Assembly: GCA_001949185.1 (NCBI GenBank)
Contig: BDGG01000012.1
Span: forward strand, 688,824-752,823
Direction of reading: 5' to 3'
DNA length: 64,000 nt
Source: Ramazzottius varieornatus
Taxonomy: Eukaryota > Tardigrada > Eutardigrada > Parachela > Ramazzottiidae
In this document: positions 34,297 to 46,717 of the stretch, piece after piece
How positions within the stretch are numbered: position 1 is the first letter of the stretch
Layout of the letters: each line of letters starts with the position of its first letter
Translations under genes and position numbers: made by a program
The notes under the pieces: generated by a model
What the model saw: the letters and a program-made list of their open reading frames with translations, nothing else
What the model was told of the DNA's origin: nothing
The model's database searches: none

Positions 34297-36198
34297 TCCT
34301 TCAACAGTATCAATACTCTCCAATCGGGCTCGCAGTAAAACTTTACTGTGCCCTAGAAAAACTATCGCAGTATCTGCTAAGCATGATGAAAAGAGGAAAG
34401 ACTTTGCCGGTACTTGTTGAGCTTCGATGAATAAAAGAAGGAAAATACCTGACTAAGCTTCTCAAGTTTCCCCCAGCGCGGACGGACTGTGGCAATGAGT
34501 TCTTTACTTCTGTACCGTCAGCTTTTGTATTTTCACACAGTGTTTTGCCGGGTAAATTACAGCTCAGGACGGTAACGAAGAGGAAGAGTGGTCGGAATGG
34601 CCGATAAGCCCTCCTCTTGAAACCCGATACACTTTCGAATGAAGAGAGACTTCCTCAGCGCGGTTCTTTCTTCTGTTAAAGCGTACCACGTGACGCGCTG
34701 CAAGAATCTGGCGCGGATGACTCATAGTTGCCTATGGAATTTGCATGTACGCCTAACATCCTAAAAACTAGCAGAGTAAGATCGATCGATAATTAAGCCT
34801 CTATCTCGCAAAGTGCCACAGCACAGCAGGTGCTATTCTGGTTCCACGGTCTTTTCCCTCGATCTGATGAAATCTCATGTCACTGCGGGTGAATCATCCC
34901 GACCAACCGGAAAGCCTTTGACAAAAAGAGGCCACGTGGAATTTCTAATGAAGTACAAGTGCTTGTTTAGTCACAGTTTAATAATTGCCTTGCTATCGTT
35001 ACATGCACGTTCTGCTGTGCGAAGCGTCGAAATCACTTTGCATCAACTTCAAGTGCTTATTCAAGACTTACCCAAAAGGCATCCACAAAGTCGAAGGCCA
35101 GAGACTTTGGTGATAGGATTCTCATGGTCAAGCATAGGCGTTGTCATGCTTCTTCTTGACGCGGGGCTTCGTTACGACCAAGCTTTTCTGAAGACAGGAA
35201 AAGAAAACATTGAACAACCTTACTAAGACGGATGTCGACAGCGGCAAGAAACGCATCAACGAAAGAATACAGTTGCCGATCAGTCCGTTCAACTGACCGG
35301 ATTACATTTCTCCATCAACAACACTGCATAGCAAATGACTTACTCAAACTCTTCTCTTGAAATATGAGGGCCGTGTAGAAGTTGCCGCATCCGGTCGCGC
35401 ACAGTCCGCCTTCTCCAGGGTGGTAGTGGGTATATTGAAGTTAGGCTGGTTTTTGAGACTCGCATTGTGGCAGAACAGGTGGACACAAAGATCAGCCTGC
35501 AACGAAATACATGCCGTGCTTATGCCAGATAGAAAATGTTGTGAGTCAAGCTTTGGACGAAACAGCGCTTAATTTACAGCGAAAGCCAGAACACACCCTG
35601 GTTCAACTTTCCTCTTGCGCAACTAAACTTACAGGTATAGCGCTCATATTTAATGCCATATACAGACAAATATGAGCTCATCGAACAGGTAGACAGCCTT
35701 GCAGCTAGCAAAACCTTGATTATCGCCGTGAACCGGTGAGAAAACCACGCCCTTACCGAAACATGCTATATTCACCCAAAACAGAAAGTGTCCAGTCCGA
35801 GGCCTGCTTTGTACTCCGACTTCCGAAAACAGGCTCCGTGACATCCGAGAGACTTCCTTCCTTCTGACCCTAGCTTTCAATAGAAGTGCGAAGAACTTGG
35901 TCGCGGGTTCACGACTATGTTCAGTGAGTATACCGACTTGCACATGCGTGCCGTATGGTACCAAAACAATCAAAGATCAAGCCAGCCAAGCGTACCAATT
36001 CAATCAATCAAGTCTCCATACCATAATAAAGCCAGGCCGAACGGTACACGTTATGTGACGCACTCCGCAGTCGCATCGCATCTTGAAGATTTTGTCCGAA
36101 ATTTTGTTCAGTCTTGTTGGGTTTGATCTTGTCATCCGGGATACGTGCTGGCTCCAGATCTTCGTATTTAGCTGGAGAACACGACGGATTAAGCCAGC
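34297..36198. other. Intergenic, head-to-head between NOSTRIN-like and pelota
   Basis: About 1.9 kb upstream of both genes. No exon, RNA gene or clear repeat was recognised. An open minus frame at 35973-35650 (about 107 codons) has coding-like composition but no known domain and no supporting splice structure. Confidence 0.4.
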
Positions 36199-38025
36199 AT
36201 GAAGCTTGTCAACAAGTACATTGATAGGGATGGCAAAGGGTAAGCTTACCGGCGGAACATTCGCATTCTCTTCTCACCGTTCGTCACGTTGTTGTGTTTC
36301 GATTCCAGGCGCGTCAAAATCATCTGCGAAGAGGCCGAGGATATGTGGCAGGCTTACAATTTGATAGCTGTAGGAGATCAGATCCATGCTTCCACCATCA
36401 GGTTCGTACCGTCCGAACGAAGGAAGATAGTCCATTCTTCAACAACCGTAAATCCGTAGGAAAGTCAATCAGGAATCGGCCACGGGATCATCCAACAGTA
36501 TGCGAGTACGAACGTCGCTAACACTGGCCGTCGAGAATGTTGAGTTCGATACTCAAGCAGGAATGCTCCGGATTAAGGGAAGAAATATGGAAGAAAATGA
36601 CTATGTTAAGGTACGGTTGACAGTACATGCGTATTTGATTCAATCAAGTTGAGCAATCAACCGTTCGATTTGCTGTTATACGTGGCGAGGTCTTGTGGCA
36701 CTCAAATAATGTAGGGCCGCAAGTCTTGTTTGATTGGTTTGTCCATTATCCGCTGACCGGAAGTGGACGTCCACTGCGTATTGTAATGATCCTTTCTATT
36801 GTTCTAGCTGGGCGCCTATCATACGATCGACCTGGAATTAACTCGTCCTTTCACCATCCACAAGGACTTGTGGGACAGTGTTGCTCTCGATCGCTTAAGT
36901 AGGTTACGACGCACTGCGGTTCACCACCGTACCATCATGGCTGATCTGAATATCTTCCAGTTTTCGCCACCGATGTGACAAAGCATGCCGACCTTGCTGC
37001 TGTGGTCATGCAGGAGGGTCTGGCCAACATTTGCCTCATCACTCCCAGTATGACGATAGTAAGAGCCAAGATCGACATTACAGTTCCACGGAAGAGGAAA
37101 GGAATAGTACAGCAACACGAAAAGGTATCACTACTTTGATCTGTACCCTCGGAATACTTTTCGGTATGACAACAATGGATCATTCTTACAGGGTCTCCAC
37201 AAGTTCTTCGATGCCATAATACAGGGCATCCTTCGGCACATCGATTTCTCTGTCGTGAAGTGCGTGATCCTAGCCAGTCCTGGCTTCGTCAAAGACCAAC
37301 TCCATGAATACATGCTCCAATGGGCGTCAAAGATGGACGAGAGAAAGATTACGGATAACAAATCGAAATTTGTTCTGTCCCACTGCTCTTCTGGATTCAA
37401 GCACTCTGTCAAAGGTAAGTGCGAACCTTGAAGCACAGAATCGCTCGATGCAATGCCGTTGTACTTAGCTCTGTTCTGCAGAGCTTTTAGCGGACCCAAA
37501 CCTCGCAACCAGGCTATCGGAGACGAAGGCCGCTGGAGAAGTCAAAGCTTTAGATGCATTTTATCAAATGATGCATACTGATCCGACAAGAGCGTATTAC
37601 GGGTAAATACAGAATTATGTTCTTTTAACTTTGACAGCTCAAACTTGAGAATTATTCTTTTTAGAATAAATCACGTGGAGAAGGCAAACAATAGTCAAGC
37701 TTTGGAGCTTCTGCTCGTATCCGACGAGCTATTCAGGTAAATGCAACTTTTACTGGTATTCTTTGGCGTTTTCCATAAACACTGCGTAGTGAATAACAAT
37801 GGTGCGATTTCTCTTTGTAGATCTTCGAACGTAAACTTGAGGAAGAGGTACGTCAAGTTGGTAGAGAGCGCGAAGGAGAACGGGTGTGAAGTCAAGATCT
37901 TCTCATCCATGCATGTGTCCGGAGAGTCCCTCAGCCAACTTTCGGGGATTGCCGCCGTTCTGAGGTTTCCCATGCCTGAGATCGAAGATGAAGAGGAGGA
38001 GTTGAATGGGCATCCGGAAGACTGA
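36199..38025 (+). CDS. PELO: Pelota (Dom34), ribosome rescue factor
   Basis: Nine exons, 36199-36239, 36309-36401, 36460-36610, 36808-36898, 36961-37124, 37192-37414, 37482-37602, 37665-37736 and 37821-38025, in phase, 386 residues, the same length as other animal pelotas. The start [14 protein letters not shown] and DMWQAYNL...ASTIRKV are the conserved N-terminal Sm-like domain; [17 protein letters not shown] and PRKRKG mark domain 2; [19 protein letters not shown] and LLVSDELFR belong to the central/C-terminal eRF1-like domains, ending in the usual acidic tail (EDEEEEL). Pelota with HBS1 splits ribosomes stalled on mRNA ends (no-go and non-stop decay). No MITE is present in its eight introns. 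It converges on the next gene with 52 bp between stop codons. Confidence 0.97.
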
Positions 38026-38042
38026 ACGGACTGTCCTGTACT

Positions 38043-38052
38043 TTTATTTATT
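38043..38052 (-). terminator. Poly(A) signals AATAAATAAA of the membrane protein gene
   Basis: On the minus strand AATAAATAAA begins 26 bp after the stop codon of the four-pass membrane protein, inside the 52 bp gap before the pelota stop. Cleavage about 20 bp further would fall at or within the last pelota exon, so the 3' ends would touch or overlap. Confidence 0.6.
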
Positions 38053-38077
38053 AGATATTGACTGCTCTCTTGAACGC

Positions 38078-39181
38078 TTATACTTCGGTGATGATTGGCG
38101 ACATAGAGTTTTTAGAGTCGCGAAATCCCTTGTACGAAAATGGTGACTTGAGCTCAGTCCGGTTTGACTGGTAAATGGGACTCCTTGACGAGATGTCACT
38201 TGTTTTGGATGAGAAGACCTCACTGCCGTGAGCATCATCCGTCGTTCCGTCGGCTGTTTTGTAGGAGTACACAACACTGACAGGAGACTCTCGTGAGTAC
38301 TCGGTGTTGGCGGCCAAGTAAGTTAAGTCCGCAACAGCCAACTGTTGTACCGAACCTTCTTGTTCAACCACCAGTCCCGTATCCTGCGTTTCTTCTAGTG
38401 TGCCGGCATTTTCATTCTTGTAGGCGTCGTAAAGTTTCTTCAGAAGAACGAGGTTGATGATGAGAGACAGAAGACCTAGTGCCGCGTTCCCCGATCCAAG
38501 ACCGATGTACATGTACATGATGGGTCCGTAGAAGTAGTAATAGTTATTCGAGGTGGCAATGTTGGACAGGAGGACAGCGGCTTGGATGATTGTAGCGAGC
38601 GCCAAGAAGGGAAGAGGGATCGTGATGTAAAAGAGTAGCTTCTTGAATTTCTGCAGACTGTCGTCGGAAGGCCTAGTTGACGCTTGCTGCAGGAAGTTAT
38701 ACTTCGTCTGCGCCACAGCAGCCCAGAACACGAACGCGCAAAGGATTTCCCAGGCGGTCAGGATTCCACCAGTTGTCGTCATACCTAAAGCAAACGTACA
38801 TGATTTGAGCCATGAGCAAATTTTGAACCAGATTATTTTCCAAGTGGCGCACTTTTCCAGCGAAGAGATGCGCCGCTTGATATAGCGGTCTGGTTCAGTT
38901 CATTTTTCCCACAACCCTTTATTGATTTCTCCATATTTCGTTTCAGTACCGAACAAAATCTTCATGTCTTCATTCGAAGACTTACCCAGCACTCCAAGCA
39001 GGATAGCTCCTCCGATTCCCAAAATGGTATGACATATCGCCGAGCTAAACAACAGTCTTCGAAAAGGCGTAGGGGGTTCCTCGTTTCCTTTTAGAAGCTC
39101 GCGCAACAGGGACTTCTTCTGGTTTAGTTCTGCTCGCATCGTAGCCAGCTTCTCATATGACTTTGGATCGTCATGCCCCAT
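38078..39181 (-). CDS. Four-pass membrane protein, family unknown
   Basis: Two minus-strand exons, 39181-38986 and 38784-38078, in phase, 300 residues. After a charged cytoplasmic start (MGHDDPKSYEKLATMRAEL) there are four hydrophobic segments: about 45-65 (AICHTILGIGGAILLGVLG), 70-91 (LTAWEILCAFVFWAAVA), 115-137 (LLFYITIPLPFLALATIIQ) and 150-172 (MYIGLGSGNAALGLLSLIIN). A long Ser/Thr/acidic tail of about 125 residues ends in SPIITEV, which could act as a class I PDZ-binding end (T-x-V type). The topology suits a tetraspan protein with both ends in the cytoplasm, but no known tetraspan signature (such as a CCG loop or claudin W-GLW) is present. A MITE lies in the only intron. Confidence 0.75.
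38810..38920. repeat. GTGGCGCACG-family MITE, intron of membrane protein gene
   Basis: GAGCAAATTTTGAACCAGATT pairs with GTCTGGTTCAGTTCATTTT; core AAGTGGCGCACTTTTCC...TGCGCCGCTT. Confidence 0.7.
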
Positions 39182-40072
39182 GATACTCGATGGAAATATC
39201 GGTGCGCGCCGCTCAGTGTTACTGATGGGTGAAGAACACCAAGGTGAGATAAAATAGACTTATGCGGTCAATTGAAAGTCAAGTATCTCACCGAGAGCCC
39301 CACGCGAGGATTTCTCCTGTTCAAACGTGCGATCTGCTGTAGCACTCAAAAGTCTGAGGCGTCTTTGTAACACTGTTTGCTCTCCGAGGTACGCTGAAAT
39401 AGCAGTGCTCGATTTAGATGAATGTCGTAATGTCAGAGTTGCAGTCCGCAGCAAAAAGTGGGCCAATGAAACCGCAGAAAGCTGCGAGTTTAGCTTTTGG
39501 CCATATCGACCATGCATACCAACCGTACCTTCGATGTGTGTAAGCTTTAGTGCGGAACCACGTAGCTTTATGGCTCTCCTCGCGATCCTCAGGTACAATA
39601 CAATACGATATCGATAGTTGTAAAATGCGAAAGTTGCTTGCCGCATTGAATGTAGCAGATCACACCCCAATTTACAGAGGGCGTCACGCTTATGTATTTT
39701 GAAACGAATGAGTTTCCGCTTTGCAATTCATCTTGTACACTGGTGTGTACCTTCAACAGCCGTAGGTCAAACAAAGTGAAGATTGCTGCAGAGTCTCGTG
39801 CCCTTAGATTTCTCGAGCAACGTGTAGTTAATGGATATCCAACGAGGCATAGGTTTTCTGTTGCTTGCTGGCAGAGATTAACCATTCCGATCCCAGCTAA
39901 CGAGAAGCACATAGCACTTTTTAGCTAACCGATACATGGAATTCATGCAATGTCTGATAAATCAACTATACAAAAATCATACCAGAAAACAGGCGTTAAC
40001 TGCAAATATCACCCTTATATACAGAAGACAACGTTGTACTTGGATCGGGACAAGCATCACAGAACACAGCGA
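39182..40072. other. Intergenic
   Basis: Upstream of the membrane protein gene and downstream of ESS2, both on the minus strand. No exon with splice support, no RNA gene and no repeat was recognised; it should contain the promoter of the membrane protein gene and the ESS2 3' UTR. Confidence 0.4.
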
Positions 40073-41925
40073 TCACTTTCCAGACGAAGCGGGTTTTCGA
40101 ATGTCGAGTAAGTTGTCAGTGATGGATGGAGTAGCAGGCGTTCTGGCTATCGGAGTGACCGATCCTCGCGAAGAGCCAATCGGGGTCCTGGAGGAACGTT
40201 TGGGGCTAGGCGTGTAGCTGGCCGACAGAACTTTGTCCGTTCCCAGCCGGATACCTAGCCGCTTCGTGGCCAACCTCTGCGCGGCGGGAGATAGTCCCGA
40301 CAACCTTTCGGCAGACAGGGCAGAACCGAACTTCGGAGTCGCTCTGTAAAAGGGAAGATCAATGATTGCAAGCACCATGTCATAATCGTTACAGATACGG
40401 AAGAAACTTACGCAGCTAGCGATCGCACAGATTGCAGAGCATTCTCACGTTTCACTCGATGGCGTCTGCCGACAGTGTCGACTAACTCGTGATGAAGTTT
40501 GTCGCGTTCGGGAACATCGGGTATCTTGAACTGAGGACCGGGAGTCCGTGAAAGCATCGGGGTATCGCTAGCATCGAGGGCGAATGGCGTACCTTCGATC
40601 TCTCCCCACGTCATCATCGGCGACTCGCCCACACCTGCAGCATACACAGTTAACTACTGGTCCACCCATAGAGCACTGTGCTATCAAAGTTAGACCGTAC
40701 CTGGCATGGGAGAAGGCGATGGCATGAACGAATATCCGTTCACCTTCGGCGTGGCATTGGGCAGGATCTCTTTGCCGTCTGGACCTATCTTGCCCAGCGC
40801 AGCAACGGCGGCAGTATCTGGGCTCACATCGACATCCCTCCATGGATCACACTTGAAACGGGTATTGTGGTGCTGGACGACAATCTTCTGCGTGTCCCGC
40901 ACTTCCTGCTCGGCTGCCGTAAACTCAGCTCCTATAAAGAGAGAGCGAATACATTCCATTCAACACTTGGAACCCAGGCAAACAAACTCGGCAAGACCAT
41001 TTTCCGCAGCGGCGCACGCTTCCAGCCAATACCCCCAAACAAGCGCGCCACTTGAGAAAACAATCTTGCCGAGTCTGACAGACGATCTTTCGTGCTGTAG
41101 CCTAGACAAGCCATACTGTGCATACCTTCAGGGTTGTTCATGACGTTGTTTCGAGCTCGGTAGTCCCACGTATCCACAGAGTTGGGCAATACTTCGTATT
41201 CGATCATCATAGCGTGGTTTCCTTCCGCTTTGATAGCCAGCGCGGGGACCATAGGCTTCTTGAACTTCTTGCTTTGATCTTCTTCGTACAGCCAAGGGTA
41301 TCGACTGCGATGCTTCTTGTCACTTTCTTCCATAACTTCATCGAATGAAGCATTGTCTTCACTGGTGACTTTCGTCAGATATGCATCAAGACCAATCTTC
41401 TTCTCGACTGTTACATCAGCTGTTTGGTTCTCTATTCCACTTGGAGCTTTTGAAGGAATAGGGTTGGAGTCTTTCGACAAAGGGTCACTATCTCTGGACG
41501 CTGCACGGGTTAACGGTGACGGAAGAGTTTCGAAGGTAGACGGAGTTTCGAATGTTAGCGGAGAAGCACCTATGCTGGAGGCGGAAGTGTTGGGTCGTTT
41601 AGGAGTAGGACGATACTGCATTTGCAGCTGGCGAATCTTGGCCACGTCGTTTCTCGCTTCGGCGTCAAGGTAATCGTTCTGAGCTTGAAGTTTCTTCAGG
41701 TCCGGGAAAAAGTCTCGCTGGATGATCTTCTCCAATTCCTAAAAGTAATGCCTTTTGTCAGCCACAGGTTACCGTTACACAATGGTAATTAGCAACCTGA
41801 AATACCTCCGTATAAACCTCCTCTTCCAACACTTTCTTCCGCTTCTTCGGTACCATGGGTGTTTTGAACACATCGCCATCCGCATTTGCAGCAGTTTTGT
41901 CATTAGAAACTGGGAGTAATGCCAT
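40073..41925 (-). CDS. ESS2: ESS2 / DGCR14 splicing-associated nuclear protein
   Basis: Five minus-strand exons, 41925-41806, 41738-41126, 40931-40701, 40634-40412 and 40343-40073, in phase, 485 residues (human 476). Conserved blocks appear in the family's order: VYTELEKIIQRDFFPDLKKL, TSEDNASFDEVM, WDYRARNNVMNNPEG, VVQHHNTRF, GKIGPDGKEI, SPSPMPG, ESPMMTWGEIEGTPF, RTPGPQFKIP, LSPAAQRLA, SASYTPSP and SITDNLLD. ESS2 associates with late (C complex) spliceosomes and promotes accurate pre-mRNA splicing. The family is intrinsically disordered with little fold information. Intron 2 holds a MITE. Confidence 0.96.
40974..41086. repeat. GTGGCGCACG-family MITE, ESS2 intron 2
   Basis: GGCAAACAAACTCGGCAAGA at the left pairs with TCTTGCCGAGTCTG at the right; core GCGGCGCACGCTTCC...GCGCGCCACTT. 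Confidence 0.75.
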
Positions 41926-43493
41926 CTTGATCCGCCGATATGGGATGCAAGGCGAAATCCGAGTTCAAGTTCATATACAGCAGTGAGTAGTTGTTCCACT
42001 CGGCTGATAGAAGATACGTTTAGCTTCGTTATCGAGCTCCGACCACAATCGTCAGCCGTCGTACAGCACCTGCAATGTAGAGTGAGTGTTTACGGTTAGC
42101 AGATCATGGCGCGCGAGCTGGTTTAGTTCTGCTTCCACATAGCATAGTCTACCTAGTGTGCACATAGACTGAGTTCTGGAAGATCAATCGAAATGCCCGT
42201 TCGTACTTCGTACCTGCGCAGTATATTCCAGTATACTGCGTTTACCACATCGTCGTATGCCGCACGGTATGCGATCGGTTTCCGATTCCCGACCCTCCAA
42301 AAAGTTCCAGACGTGTATACGAATACTGTCTTCAGCCCAAGTCAGTCCCAAACACTCGGAAGTGGGGAGTTTTTTCCAGAAAAGACAGAATTGATGATTC
42401 GAACTGGATTTCGTTAACGTGTTTGCGTAAATTGTATTCGCAGAAAAATGACGTAAAAGAATGGCTGAGCTAATCGGGACGCGACTCATGAGTCGCTCAA
42501 ATTCACTGACGAGCAGCAGTACTTCGCCCTGCCGGAAGGTGGTACACATGTCAAGCGGTTGATTGATTGTGTTATGCTTAATATCGAGGTCGAGCGAATT
42601 TTTGTTACGTCATCGACTATACGAGGTAGAGGACATTATTCCGACACAGCAAATTTCGCGTCAGAATTCGGACACAGTTGCGGTATAGGGTGGCACCACA
42701 GTGCGTTCCATCTTACTCACACTGAAGCTGATACCGAACTGCAATTTCGCTCTGCAGCATCTTCTAATATCGCGGTTTAAGCTTTACATGCCAGCTGAGC
42801 TTCCCATGAAGTTACGTTTTGCCCTGATTGACATCAGCACATCCACATAGTGAATGGTCATATCAGAGCGAAAACAAGGGACAAATTATCCTTGTTAGTC
42901 CACACAAAAACAAAGAACAGTATTTATCAGAATCCGCACCCGACAACCAAGCTTCGCGAGTCTTCTTGATTTTCTCTTTCACAGGCCGTGAAGAGGCCTT
43001 CCGTTTCAATGCTGTAGCAGCATTCTTGGCAGTCTTTTCAGCTTCTTCTTTTCCAGTTCGGCGACGAAGCCAGGATGGGTAGTCAGGGCACCAGCAGCCA
43101 AAGAAAGCTGTATGTTTTTCACGCAACGCAGCTTTTTCGGAGCTTCACCGAAGATGTCCTTCTATACGGTGCAAGCAAGAACGGCACGCGAGCTAATGCC
43201 TCTTTGCTTCAGCAAAATAAATTGCTTCACCTCGACCAAATCTTTTTCATCACTTACAGTTTTACCTCCGAGATGTGTCAACAGCTTTAATTTGACCGTG
43301 ATATGCGAATCACAGTGTGGGTGACCAAACACATGGCAGGCCACTAAAAGAACTGAATAAATGCAAGTGATTACTTGAATCGTGGTAACCGTGCATCCAG
43401 CACCTGTTGAGCGTTTGCATACTGTTTATTCGATCGCTGCATATATTGTTCAACATTACTAGAATCTTCCTAATATCGTACCTGTGTTCAACG
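41926..43493. other. Intergenic, ESS2 promoter side
   Basis: A hairpin CGCAGTATA/TATACTGCG lies at 42217-42240. An open minus frame at 43126-42863 has a lysine-rich helical composition (CWCPDYPSWLRRRTGKEEAE) but no known domain; it may be a small exon or transposon debris. Nothing else was recognised. Confidence 0.4.
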
Positions 43494-44811
43494 ATGGCTA
43501 CCAAGATGGAGGTTAACACTGATGGGCGAGTGCGGAAACGATTGACTCTGAAGGAAAAGAAGGAAATTCAGCGATTGTATCCGAAACAGGTAAGTCTAAC
43601 CCTCGACGGAAACTGAATCACTGCACTCTTTTTTGTCGTACTTATTGTCTCGGTCTGAACTTCCTAATATGTTTCAGACCTGTATGAACGAGGTGATGAG
43701 GCTGTTTGATATCAAATCCAGAACTACAGCCGTGAGGCTGGAAAAAAAGCGAGAGTTCTTTTTGTCAGTTCAGGAGAACGACAAAACTTCGATGGAAATT
43801 CATCGAAAGCGAGAGTTTGAAGAAGTGTAAGAGATTCTTTTGGACTTTGTGGAGGAAAATAATAAGCGTGACATGCCAATCTCGGGAAACGATCTGAAAC
43901 AGGAAGCCTTGAACATCGCAAGACGACTCCAGATCGAGGGATTCACTGGAAGAAACGGATGGATTCAAAAGTTTATGAAACGAAATGATCTCAAAACCAT
44001 TACTTTGCATGGTAATTTAAATTATTGCAGGTCGCTTTCTTCTGCTTACTTTTAAGTGTGTATGATTTTAAATTGTAGGTGAAGAAGCTGCTGCTAGCCA
44101 AGAGGTTGCCGATAACTGGATAGCTAACGACGTTCCTGAGATCATTCAGCCCTACCGCAACGAAGACATTTTCAACTGTGATGAATTGGGAACCCAGTAT
44201 CGAGCTCTGCCAAAGGAAAACTCCTGCACGAAAAGGACAGAAGACAAAAGGTGGAAAAGTCAATAAGGAAAGATTGTCGGTTCTATTTTGCTGTAGCGCC
44301 GCCGGAAAGAAGTTACCACCTCTTGTGATCGGAAATTCGAAAAAGCCACGAATTTTCACGAAAGTCAAGTTGGATATCCAGAAAGCCGGCTTCAGCTGGT
44401 ACTCGAACTCAACATCTTGGATGAAGACTGATATTTCAAAGAATGGCTAACTAATTTGAATAACAGCATGAAGGCTCGAAAACGGAAAATCGTTCTGCTG
44501 CTCGACAACTTCTCAGCGCATCGTGTTGGTCCAATGTCAAAGTAGTCTTCCTTCCGCCTAACCTGACGAGCAAGGTCCAACCTCTGGATAAGGGAGTCAT
44601 AGCGTCTTACAAGAAGTACGAGCAAAGGTACAAAGCTGAACATCGACGAACGGATCTGTATAGCTCCAGTAACGGCTCTGAATACACTAAGTCTATCAAT
44701 GTTCTCGATGCATTCAAATGGGTTGTTCGAGGATGGGCTCAGGTGAAGGCAAGTACTATTCGAAACTGTTTTAGAGCCACTGGTTTGTATCATATGGCTG
44801 AAAGAAGTTAA
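43494..44811 (+). pseudogene. Pogo/Tigger-type transposase, intron-containing, broken
   Basis: From ATG 43494 the sequence encodes RKRLTLKEKKEIQRLY, then (after a GT-AG intron of about 90 nt, 43590-43678) a CENP-B type HTH region with KKREF, then NIARRLQIEGFTGRNGWIQKF (second HTH), and after another GT-AG intron a DDE domain: FNCDELGTQY (first Asp), LPPLVIGNSKKPR, IVLLLDNFSAH (second Asp), VVFLPPNLTSKVQPLDKGV. A TAA at about 43828, and frame breaks near 44230, 44425 and 44540, disable it. The order is that of pogo-superfamily (CENP-B-like) transposases. No terminal repeats were found with confidence. Confidence 0.8.
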
Positions 44812-45079
44812 GTCGATCGTTCACGTTTCTGACTGATAGAATATCTGATATTGCATGGCAGCCTTGTGCTGAATGGCTTGCCATATTTCGTTTGTTTTGG
44901 TCCACCGTGTAGTAAACAGATGGGTCATCGCGACACAAAATCAAGCGTTTGAATTGACACATCTGGGAGGTGGAACTGTATGCCGTATTGTTCGCGCAGC
45001 AACTGTAACAGTGGGCCAAAGTCTTGCACTGGAGCATTCTGGATTTCGCTGCTGCTAAGGTTGGGATCATGATAGGCCT

Positions 45080-46476
45080 TCACTGTCTTTCTAATACTCT
45101 AACATCAGGGCTGAATGGATATGAACCACCTTTGGCGAACCCTGATTTGAGGGATTGTCCAGCGTTGGAATGAAACTTTTCAGGACATCCTTCGGTGTGA
45201 TACCACAACGTGACGACATGAGACAGAAGATTGTCTTCGGTAATCTGAAGAACAACTAATTGGTTATTTCGTTTCGGTGACACCAGGCAAGCAAAATAAA
45301 CATAACTTTCAGTTTAGAATGAGCTTACCATTCCTCCTTTCACCGGACGGCGAGCGCGAAGGTACATTTTCCAACGTTTCTTGATACCGCTAAATACCGA
45401 AACGTTGAATGGCTGAAGGTGGTTAGTTTGACCGGTTGGTAGGCAGAAAATGGCCAGTTCTGTTCCAGTTTTCTGGAGGAACTCCTTACAGCAGCGAGTC
45501 AGCAGCAGGTTATTTACGTGCGAGAAACAACCATCAACAAAGACGGCATCCTAAACACAGATCTGAAAACTATCAGGTTGTAGTAAGTTCTAATCACTTT
45601 TTTTTAACAATAACTTGAGTTTAGTGACAGCTGAGTTTGTCTTGGATATGGTTAGCGAAATGAATCTGGTCCATGTATCCGGAAGGGTTTACGGCATGGT
45701 AGCAGAGCCCAAAAGTATCATCGAGTCGTGATTTTACATGCAGCTTTCCCGCCTACAACGCCAGAAACTTGAGCTGAGTCCCAGAAGCATCTCCACAAGG
45801 TAAAAGGGTGACGTTCTCGTTTTCATTTCCGTCGAGTTGGGACGGAATCTGCTTAGCACTTACCACTACACGATCAAACATCTCCGATGTGCTGAAAGCA
45901 GTCTCGTCTAGATTCCACACCTGCTCTGGTCGATCGAGGAATCCTGTCTTGCAGCCTGGAAATGTATTCCTCACAGCGCTCCGTGGTCCACTCTCGATTC
46001 TTCTTTCTGTTGGAAGAATGCGTGACACGGAGTGATTTTTATGGGTGGCGCCTGAGGAAACGGCGAAAGAGACTATCGCTGATAGTATTACACTTAAGTC
46101 CTGAAATTTTAAGAAACAACAATAATAATCGTTTTTCACATGCGCTGGATTAGTGATATGATTGCAAAAACATCTAGCCCAGTGGCGACTTCAGAAAACA
46201 GCTGCGAGCAGTGGTATCGGTTCACAGGGATGCCTTGATCGCTATAGGATAGTAGAAAGTCAGCAATACGGACTTCTTCTCAGGAAGGAAACTTAGTTGG
46301 AGCTCCGACTCTAGTTGGTTCTTGGCTCTGTGTCCGGTTTGTGTTGTACGGCTAACTCCATGCAGCCTCGCAGCACCTTTGAGGCTCTGCCCATTCTTCA
46401 CATCGTGGAGAGCTGCATCCATCGATAGCTCCTTGAATACCTGAGATGCAATCTTCAGCTTAGACAGGGAAGGCAT
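45080..46476 (-). pseudogene. Second pogo-like transposase (psq-HTH type), broken
   Basis: On the minus strand from ATG 46476 there is a psq-like HTH (ALHDVKNGQSLKGAARLHGV), then an interruption, then VWNLDETAFST (first catalytic Asp, NLDE) with LLPCGDASGTQ, then (about 45550-45340) DGCFSHVNNLL...NHLQPFNVSVFSGIKKRW, and a terminal NAGQSLKSGFAKGGSYPFSP block, all typical of pogo-like transposases. Several frame breaks make it dead. It differs from its neighbour at 43.5 kb in sequence and HTH type, so the two came from different families. They converge 3' to 3'. Confidence 0.75.
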
Positions 46477-46671
46477 GGTTGGGGGATGGAAATATCACAC
46501 AAAGCGAAGGAGAAAGTAATTGGAAAATTGGCAATGTGGTACTGCATCAGACCATGTCGACCATGCGAAAGTACGTCATCAAGTAGGCTTCAAGCTGCCT
46601 ATCAGTTGTCAAACACAAACTCATGTTAAAATCAGCCTCGTACCCCTAAACAGAATATGACTGTAGCGCCA

Positions 46672-46705
46672 TTACGATTACAGTAAAGTATCTCTGTAAT
46701 CGTAA
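46672..46705. repeat. Perfect 12 bp-arm hairpin just before an ATG
   Basis: TTACGATTACAG pairs exactly with CTGTAATCGTAA across a 10 nt loop, ending 12 nt before the ATG of the ORF at 46718. It could be a 5' UTR structure or a transposon relic. Confidence 0.8.
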
Positions 46706-46717
46706 AAGCATCAAATT

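Noticed and set aside
35650-35973. Minus-strand 107-codon open frame upstream of pelota
   Set aside because: Composition is coding-like, but no homology, no exon structure and no regulatory context support a gene.
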